Source of the DNA: a virus
Virus record (IMG/VR): IMGVR_UViG_3300022745_000103
Location: 1 to 35,377 of that record
Length of the DNA stretch: 35,377 nt
Strand: one strand, 5' to 3'
Part shown: piece after piece, positions 30,014-35,377 of the stretch
Layout of the letters: each line of letters begins with the position of its first letter
Numbering within the stretch: the first letter of the stretch is position 1
Notes under the pieces: generated by a model
Told to the model about the DNA's origin: nothing
The model's database searches: none
The model's input: the letters and a program-made list of their open reading frames with translations, nothing else
Translations under genes and position numbers: made by a program

Positions 30014-32737
30014 ATGGGATACGAACTCGACCGCCTGATGCAGCAGTACGGCGTCAGCACCCCGACGGTGGGGATCGCGCCCACCACCCCGGCGACCCTC
30101 GGTGCGGGCGCGACTGCGGAGCAGAAGGCCGCGTACACGGCAGACAAAGCGGCGTACGACGTCGCTGCGCCCAAGTTCGACGCCTATCAGGCTGAGTACA
30201 AGGGGCGGCTGGGCAATACCCCGATGTACATGCAGCAGCAGTTCCAGACGCCGGGCAACACGCCTTCCACAGCCTACACCTTCACCCCTGCAGCGCAAGC
30301 GGCGATGACCCCGGGGGGTATTGGTATGGAAGGTATGAACACCGCTATTCGGGACTGGATGACGGCCAACCCGAACGCCACGCCGCAGCAGATTGCAGAG
30401 AAGAAGTCCCTGTTCGGGCTCAGCGACTTTGACGTTCGCAACGCAATGGGCACGAACCTCGGCAGGCAGCCAGCGCACTCGGCTAGCGAGATCCAGGCCG
30501 CACTGGTGCAGAACCCCAGCCTGTCATACAAAGACATCATGTCCGCGGAGAAGCAGTACAACGTCTCCCCTCAGGACATCTACAACGCCACGGGCAGCCG
30601 TTGGGGTGGGCAGCTGTCGCAGACCAATTACCTGCCTTCTGCGTACGCGCCTGCCACCCCGGCTACTCCGGTCACCTATGGTAGCGGACCGGACGCCAGC
30701 TTCCCCGCGACGCTGATGAGCCCTGCCGGGGGCGGAGCGGGTCCGAACACCTATAGCCCGGGGTTCGTCGGCCCCCTGCCTCCCGGAGCGCCGGGTGCAG
30801 GATCACCCACCTACACCAACCAGCAGATCCTTGACGCGCAGCGCAGTCTGCTGTCGGAAGGCGCATCGCTGCAGAACATCTACAACGCTGCGCAACAGTA
30901 CGGTGTCGGACTGGATCAGTGGGCTGCAGCCAACGGGGTTTCTACCGAGGAAGCTCGCCGCTACCTGCAAGAGCATGGGGTGGACCTGGGCGCGGGCTCC
31001 TCCGCCTCGACGACTGCCCCCACCGCTTCTGTGGCTCGGTCGCTGCCGATGCAGACCTCGTACACCGGACAGCTGGCGCCGGACCAGGTTGCAGCCGCTC
31101 GCTCGTTCATCAATCAGCAGTACGCGCCCTACACTTTCGGTTACACGACCGCGGACCTGCTCGGCACGGAGCCGATTGGGCCGGGAGTTGCCACAGGCAG
31201 AAGCACGTGGAACTTCAACGGCGACTTCGACCCCTACGCGACGAACGAGATGGGCTACCTGACCGGGGCGCAGACCTCCATGGGTCTGAGCGATGAGAAC
31301 ATGGCTCAGATCTTGGGCATGGACCCGGCCACATACTCAGCCTACGTGCAGAGCATCAGTCCGAGGTCCCTGGCGTACAACGCGCAAGGGTTCGCCCACG
31401 ACTGGAGCAACCTCGCCAACCCGGACATCATGCAGGGTATCAACACCTACCTGGAGAATTCCCGGCCGGAAGCTAAGATCGGCTACGCACGGGGCGGTCT
31501 CGCGCAAGTGAAGCACAAGTACGCAGCGGGCGGGACTGTGACAGATGCTGGACCGGGGGTCGACGAGTACATGGCGCAACAGCCGGACCAGCCTTCCGCC
31601 ACGCCGCCTCAACCCACGGGCACGGACCTGACCGCCCTGCTGACCAAGTACATCCCGGGCGGGAGCATGTACGGCTCCGAGCTCGCGCAGGCCCGGGCGA
31701 AAGCGGACCTGGAGACCAACGCATTCAACAAGATGCTGACGGATGCGATCTCCTCCCAGGAGAGCAACGCACCTTCCAAGGCGGAGATGTACTTCCGCCT
31801 AGCGTCTGCGTTCGGAGCGCCGACGCGCACGGGCACCTTTGGGGAGACTGTGGGCAACGTCGGCAAGGTGCTGCAAGAGCACACCAAGGAGACGCGCGAG
31901 GCTCAGAAGGCGACCGAAGCCATGAAGCTGCAGCTGGGGCTGAAGGGGCAAGAGGCTCGCATGTCCGCTGCGAAGGACGAGCTCGGTACGCTGCGCACGC
32001 TCACGGCGGAGGAGATGAAGGACAAGCGAGCTATCACCTCCGAGCTGATCAAGGACTACGTCAAGTCCGGAGAGCCTCAGTCTGCAGCGGGCAAGCAGGC
32101 GCAAGACGAAGGTCTGCACCCGGGCACCCCGCAGTTCCAGAAGCGGGTGTCTGAGATCGCGCAAACAGGCGTCGACGCTAAGTTGGCGCAGATCACGGCC
32201 ACGCTGTCCAGCATGAACGTCGCGCAAGCGAACGCGCTGCTCGCGCAGGCGAAGTTCCAGCAGGTTAAGGAACAAGCCTCGAAGCTCACCCCGGGCGAGG
32301 TCAAGATGAAGGCCGAGACCGAAGACCTGATCGGCGCAACGGACGCGGCTATGACCGCACTGAAGCGGGCCTACCAGCTGAACCCGAACACCTTCGACAA
32401 CTCGGCGCTGGACATCGTGCAGCGCAAGGCGCTGGAGGCTGCAGGCTCTACCAACCCCAAGGTGGTGGCCACCCGGGAGCAGGAGAACCTGCTGGCCGAG
32501 AAGGCGCTCGCCGGTCTCAGGTCTGCTTTCGGCGGCAACCCGACCGAGGGCGAGCGCAAGATCATGCTTGACCTGCAGGGTATTGGCGCCAAGAGCCGAC
32601 AGGAGCGTGAGATCATCATGAAGAATGCGTTCCGGGCTCTCAAGGTCACTCGCGAGCGGCAGCAGAAGCGGCTCAACGAGATCACCCAGGGGCTCTACCG
32701 AGAAACTGTTCCCGCAGCCGCTCAGGAGCTCGAGTGA
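30014..32737 (+). CDS. Large internal virion (ejection) protein
   Basis: A 907-residue protein, the largest in the window, preceded by AAGGA. The N-terminal part carries repeated short helical units of the type QQYGVS, QYNVSPQDIYNATGS and AQQYGVGLDQWAAANGV. KIGYARGGLAQVKHKYAAGG occupies about 489-508. After a Pro-rich linker near 530-545 the C-terminal 350 residues are an Ala/Glu/Lys/Gln-rich helical region (LETNAFNKMLTDAISSQESN, EATKAMKLQLGLKGQEARMS-like) with few aromatics. This fits an internal-core or DNA-ejection protein packaged in the head. No lytic transglycosylase motif was recognised. Confidence 0.72.
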   Translation: MGYELDRLMQQYGVSTPTVGIAPTTPATLGAGATAEQKAAYTADKAAYDVAAPKFDAYQAEYKGRLGNTPMYMQQQFQTPGNTPSTAYTFTPAAQAAMTPGGIGMEGMNTAIRDWMTANPNATPQQIAEKKSLFGLSDFDVRNAMGTNLGRQPAHSASEIQAALVQNPSLSYKDIMSAEKQYNVSPQDIYNATGSRWGGQLSQTNYLPSAYAPATPATPVTYGSGPDASFPATLMSPAGGGAGPNTYSPGFVGPLPPGAPGAGSPTYTNQQILDAQRSLLSEGASLQNIYNAAQQYGVGLDQWAAANGVSTEEARRYLQEHGVDLGAGSSASTTAPTASVARSLPMQTSYTGQLAPDQVAAARSFINQQYAPYTFGYTTADLLGTEPIGPGVATGRSTWNFNGDFDPYATNEMGYLTGAQTSMGLSDENMAQILGMDPATYSAYVQSISPRSLAYNAQGFAHDWSNLANPDIMQGINTYLENSRPEAKIGYARGGLAQVKHKYAAGGTVTDAGPGVDEYMAQQPDQPSATPPQPTGTDLTALLTKYIPGGSMYGSELAQARAKADLETNAFNKMLTDAISSQESNAPSKAEMYFRLASAFGAPTRTGTFGETVGNVGKVLQEHTKETREAQKATEAMKLQLGLKGQEARMSAAKDELGTLRTLTAEEMKDKRAITSELIKDYVKSGEPQSAAGKQAQDEGLHPGTPQFQKRVSEIAQTGVDAKLAQITATLSSMNVAQANALLAQAKFQQVKEQASKLTPGEVKMKAETEDLIGATDAAMTALKRAYQLNPNTFDNSALDIVQRKALEAAGSTNPKVVATREQENLLAEKALAGLRSAFGGNPTEGERKIMLDLQGIGAKSRQEREIIMKNAFRALKVTRERQQKRLNEITQGLYRETVPAAAQELE

Positions 32738-34641
32738 TGGCAGAAAACGTCAACCCCTACGTTGGGTTTGCCCGGGCTACGCTCGGCCAGGGTCTGGGCA
32801 TGGGCTGGGGCGACGAGGCGGAGGCCTGGCTCCGGTCCAAGCTGGGCAACGAGGACTACGAGTCGGCCCTAAACCGTATCCGCAAGGAGTACGGAGCCTA
32901 CTCTGAGCAGCACCCGGTAGCCTCCTCCGCCGGAGAGTTTGCGGGCGGGTTCGCCCCCGGCGCGGTCATGATGATGGTCCCGGGTGGGCAGGCTGCGGGT
33001 GCAGCGGCCCTCGGGCGCTCAACGATGGGTGGGTTGGCGCGGCTCGCAGCCACGGGCGCAGCCACGGGTGCGGTGTCCGGTGCGGGCAGCGCTGAAGACT
33101 CTCGGCTGAGCGGAGCGGGCTCGGGAGCCGTTGCGGGGGGCCTGCTAGGCACGGCCATCCCGCTCGGTATGCGTGGCGCCTCGGGAGCAGCTCAGTGGCT
33201 GCGTGAGCGCCTTGCACCGACGTCAGGTTACATTGCCGAGCGTGCGGCTGACAAGATGAACCGCGCGTTGCGAGAGTCGAAGATGACTCCGCGCGACATC
33301 GAGCGGGGTGTAACATCCGACCGCGCCCTAGGGGTGCCGTCCGTGGTAGCCAACGTCGACCGGGGACTGACGGACCTTGCGGAAACGGTTGCCCAGCGCA
33401 CGGGAGCGGGGGCTCGGACGATCGAAGAGAAGCTGGGGCAGCAGAAACTGGGCGCCAAGGAGCGCACCCACCAGCAGATGGTCAAGGGACTGAACCCTGG
33501 CGACTACTACGACGACCTGGAAAAGCTCAGCAAGGAGATGTCAGCCCGGGCAGGCCCCGCGTACAAGAAGGCTTACGCCTACGGAGAGGTCTCCGACCCA
33601 GAAGTGCTCAAGTTCATGGAGCTGCCGCAGTTCAAGCAGGCTATGACGGAGGCGGAAAGGCTCTTGGCTGCGGAGGGGCGTAAGCTGGACACCAGCAAAC
33701 CCACCGTGGAGGTGCTGGACCAAGTAAAGCGGGGTCTGGACACGCTCATCGAGAAAGAGACCGACGCACTCACCGGCAAGACGACCGCGCTGGGTCGTGT
33801 CTACGTGCAAGAGAAGAACAAGTTCCTGCAAGCCCTGGACAAGGCGGTACCGGACTACGAGCTCGCCCGGGGTATTTACGCGGGCGGAGCTGAGCTGCAA
33901 GACGCTATGCGGCGAGGCCTGAACGACTTCGGTCGGATGGATCACGAGCAGGTGATGCGAACCATCGCGAAGATGAGCTCGGCTGAGAAGGAGGCGTTCC
34001 GCACCGGGGTGTCGCGCCAGATGTATAGCACTATCATGAACCCGAGCTCGAACTTCAACGCGGCGCAGAGGATCATCGGTTCGCCCGAGATGCAAGCCAA
34101 GCTACAGCCGCTGTTCAACAGCGCGGGAGAGTTCAACCTGTTCAAGGCGGCGCTGGAGCGTGAGGCGCAGCTGTTCCATCAGGCCAACCAGATCCTCGGC
34201 GGCTCACAGACGGGTAAGCGTATGCAGATGCGCGAGCAGTTTGACGAGCAGTCCCCGGTCGGGGATGCCATCGCCCGGGCAGTCACAGGCGGTTTCTGGT
34301 CATCTCTGACGGGGTTGGCCGCAGGAGCTATCCGCAGCGGGCAGATCTCAGAGAAGACCGCTGAGAAGCTGGCCGGGATGCTCATGTCCAAAGACCCGCA
34401 CGAGGTGGCTTCGGTGGTCAAGATGCTGGAAGACCAAGCGGCCCGGGCAGCGCCTAAGGCGGTGCGGGCTTCAGCAGCGGAGAGCGGGGCAGTCACCGGA
34501 GCTGCGTCCTCAGTCTTCCCCGCTCCGGCGGCAGAGGGAACGCTGAGCATCGAGTCTGACATCGAAGGTGAGGCTCCGAAGTCAGGTTCCGGTCCGGACA
34601 TCGAGGCCGACATCCTGCGCGAGTCCGCGCCTCAACGCTGA
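32737..34641 (+). CDS. Internal virion / DNA transfer protein
   Basis: A 634-residue protein. ATG 32737 overlaps the previous TGA as TGATG and has AGGAG at 32724-32728, so it is preferred over GTG 32734. Residues about 60-150 form a hydrophobic Gly/Ala region (SSAGEFAGGFAPGAVMMMVP then GGQAAGAAALG, GAATGAVSGAGSAEDSRLSG). The rest is mostly helical, with Lys/Glu/Ala-rich stretches and RTIAKMSSAEKEAFRTGVSR-like segments, and the C-terminus is acidic and disordered. The N-terminal membrane-active Gly/Ala domain followed by a long helical body resembles P22 gp16- or gp20-type ejection proteins. It is the last gene of the late + strand block. Confidence 0.75.
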   Translation: MAENVNPYVGFARATLGQGLGMGWGDEAEAWLRSKLGNEDYESALNRIRKEYGAYSEQHPVASSAGEFAGGFAPGAVMMMVPGGQAAGAAALGRSTMGGLARLAATGAATGAVSGAGSAEDSRLSGAGSGAVAGGLLGTAIPLGMRGASGAAQWLRERLAPTSGYIAERAADKMNRALRESKMTPRDIERGVTSDRALGVPSVVANVDRGLTDLAETVAQRTGAGARTIEEKLGQQKLGAKERTHQQMVKGLNPGDYYDDLEKLSKEMSARAGPAYKKAYAYGEVSDPEVLKFMELPQFKQAMTEAERLLAAEGRKLDTSKPTVEVLDQVKRGLDTLIEKETDALTGKTTALGRVYVQEKNKFLQALDKAVPDYELARGIYAGGAELQDAMRRGLNDFGRMDHEQVMRTIAKMSSAEKEAFRTGVSRQMYSTIMNPSSNFNAAQRIIGSPEMQAKLQPLFNSAGEFNLFKAALEREAQLFHQANQILGGSQTGKRMQMREQFDEQSPVGDAIARAVTGGFWSSLTGLAAGAIRSGQISEKTAEKLAGMLMSKDPHEVASVVKMLEDQAARAAPKAVRASAAESGAVTGAASSVFPAPAAEGTLSIESDIEGEAPKSGSGPDIEADILRESAPQR

Positions 34642-34645
34642 GGCG
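34628..34645. terminator. Hairpin at the convergent junction containing both stop codons
   Basis: CGCCTCA (34628-34634) and TGAGGCG (34639-34645) form a perfect 7-bp palindrome with the loop ACGC. The TGA of the + strand ejection protein (34639-34641) and the TGA of the minus-strand gene (complement of 34632-34634) lie in opposite arms. It could act as a weak bidirectional terminator, but no T-tract follows on either side. Confidence 0.5.
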
Positions 34646-34820
34646 GCTTCGTATCCTCAAACATCACCCGGTTGCGCAGCTTAAGCAGCGTCTGAAGGTG
34701 CTCGGCTGCCTCCGGGCGGTTGTCGCTGTGGGCCTGTGCAATCGCGCGGCTCAGTTGCTCTTGAGACTTGCCCCAAAGCAACCCCGGGCCAAGAAGGCGG
34801 AGAATGTAAGCCCACGGCAT
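34632..34820 (-). CDS. Small unknown minus-strand protein, 62 residues
   Basis: A 62-residue product starting MPWAYILRLLGPGLLWGKSQ, with a helical middle (EQLSRAIAQAHSDNRPEAAE then HLQTLLKLRNRVMF). It is convergent with the ejection gene and overlaps its 3' end by 10 nt. The start at 34820 lacks a strong ribosome binding site, and an in-frame TAG not far upstream prevents a longer form. It probably belongs to a minus-strand cluster of small genes running in from the right edge. Function unknown. A chance ORF is possible. Confidence 0.5.
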   Translation of the reverse strand: MPWAYILRLLGPGLLWGKSQEQLSRAIAQAHSDNRPEAAEHLQTLLKLRNRVMFEDTKPPQR

Positions 34821-34892
34821 GTTAGCTGCGCGCGGGCAAGTTCCAAGCCCTGCGAGTTGTCTCTATGATCCTGCGTAGCTGGTTGTTCAAGG

Positions 34893-35072
34893 TTACAACT
34901 CCTTCAGAAAGTCCTTGAATTCTTCGACTGCCCGCCTGCGCATGCTGTCGAAGCGTGACTGCGGCTCGGCGTTGAGCTTGGCCCGCTCCTCTCCCATGCG
35001 TGCCCGCACGAACATGGTCGCCATGCGCTTGGCTGCGTCGAGCACCTCACGCTGTTCGAGGGGGGTCAGCAT
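34893..35072 (-). CDS. Small charged helical unknown protein, 59 residues
   Basis: Minus-strand gene, missed by longer ORF cut-offs. ATG at 35072 is preceded by GGAGGAAGG, directly adjacent. The product MLTPLEQREVLDAAKRMATM, FVRARMGEERAKLNAEPQSR then FDSMRRRAVEEFKDFLKEL is strongly helical and basic/acidic in alternation, like many small phage regulatory or early proteins. It ends with TAA at 34893-34895. No known family recognised. Codon composition and ribosome binding site make it more credible than the neighbouring frames. Confidence 0.65.
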   Translation of the reverse strand: MLTPLEQREVLDAAKRMATMFVRARMGEERAKLNAEPQSRFDSMRRRAVEEFKDFLKEL

Positions 35073-35153
35073 CCTTCCTCCACAGTTGTAGCGGGCTTCT
35101 TTGGATATATTCCGATGCGTTGACGCAGGGAGATGGATTGCACATGATTGCTC

Positions 35154-35377
35154 TCATTGGCAGACGGAATCGAACTTGGACAAGTCGCCCATCGATTGCG
35201 GCCTCCACTTCTTCACGGCATCGAAAAACCGCTGGAGCTTCGATTCATGGGCGTCGCGGTCTGCCTTGCTTGCTTCCTTCCTGAGCTTGTCAAAGCACGG
35301 CCCGCAGACATCCACCACGTTGTCCCACCGATAGGCATGAGCCAGTGTCTGGAAGCCGTGATAGTTGAACTCGCCAC
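35154..35377 (-). CDS. Partial minus-strand protein with a CxxC motif
   Basis: A frame that enters from the right edge on the minus strand and stops at TGA (complement of 35154-35156), giving 73 residues of C-terminus. It reads GEFNYHGFQTLAHAYRWDNV then VDVCGPCFDKLRKEASKADR, and ends RPQSMGDLSKFDSVCQ. A CGPC pair suggests half of a zinc knuckle whose other Cys pair may lie beyond the window. The remainder is helical and basic. It is the longest open minus-strand frame here and fits the orientation of the two small genes downstream. Function unknown. Confidence 0.6.
   Translation of the reverse strand, partial: GEFNYHGFQTLAHAYRWDNVVDVCGPCFDKLRKEASKADRDAHESKLQRFFDAVKKWRPQSMGDLSKFDSVCQ

Noticed and set aside
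35047-35157. A 36-residue minus-strand frame starting MRAIMCNPSPC
   Set aside because: It begins with an ATGA overlap on the partial right-edge gene, but overlaps the better-supported 59-residue gene out of frame, has no ribosome binding site and shows no family pattern.
1-35377. CRISPR arrays, tRNA genes, insertion sequences, integrase or attachment sites
   Set aside because: No repeat-spacer pattern, tRNA cloverleaf, transposase or recombinase coding region was recognised on either strand; only a genome-wide search could exclude short remnants.

Overview
This window is a contiguous structural and lysis module of a tailed bacteriophage (Caudoviricetes), read almost entirely on the + strand from the terminase genes to the DNA-ejection proteins. 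No tail tube, sheath, baseplate or long tape-measure gene is visible. Instead there is a portal, two adaptor-like proteins, a protein resembling the P22 gp10 tail hub and four large Ala/Gly/Gln-rich internal-virion-type proteins. This points to a short-tailed, podovirus-like particle, which is inference. The DNA is GC-rich, ribosome binding sites are AGGAG-type and three clear sigma70-type promoters are present, so a GC-rich Gram-negative host (possibly a betaproteobacterium) is plausible but not proven. No integrase, repressor, tRNA or CRISPR array was seen.

Layout. 1-319: the possible 3' end of an upstream gene and a dense cluster of direct and inverted TTTAC(C/T)CCGCCG-type repeats. 332-2451: terminase small and large subunits. 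2455-5809: two large accessory proteins, one with a JAB-like motif and an ADP-ribosyltransferase-like (PolyVal type) C-terminus, the other with a PcfJ-like segment. 5832-8696: portal and two tiny genes. 8718-9392: an AT-richer HNH endonuclease that looks inserted. 9385-13173: GroES-like co-chaperonin, Cys-rich small protein, scaffold, two head-associated proteins and major capsid protein, closed by a strong intrinsic terminator. 13293-17926: appendage and tail-fibre genes, including an 810-residue glycine-rich fibre. 17954-19112: small genes including a candidate Acb2/Tad1-like anti-CBASS nucleotide sponge. 19200-22284: adaptor-like protein with an inserted discoidin-like domain, then further fibre genes. 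22342-23628: lysis cassette (one-TM protein, GTA-type holin, GH24 lysozyme). 23710-34641: second adaptor, tail proteins and ejection proteins. 34632-35377: a short convergent minus-strand cluster of small unknown genes.

Transcription of the late region appears divided by three promoters sharing a TTGNNN-N17-TATAAT architecture (11033, 19114, 23632), each just upstream of a new gene block. The capsid terminator at 13183 separates head from tail genes. Gene packing is tight, with many ATGA, GTGA or TGATG stop/start overlaps.

Most interesting points: the repeat and palindrome cluster before the terminase; the putative Acb2-like protein; the JAB/ART protein and its partner, which carry the same ARGG motif as the internal virion proteins and may be virion cargo; a phage GroES; the HNH insertion; and a fibre gene with a 48-codon duplication whose two copies are strongly recoded at synonymous positions.
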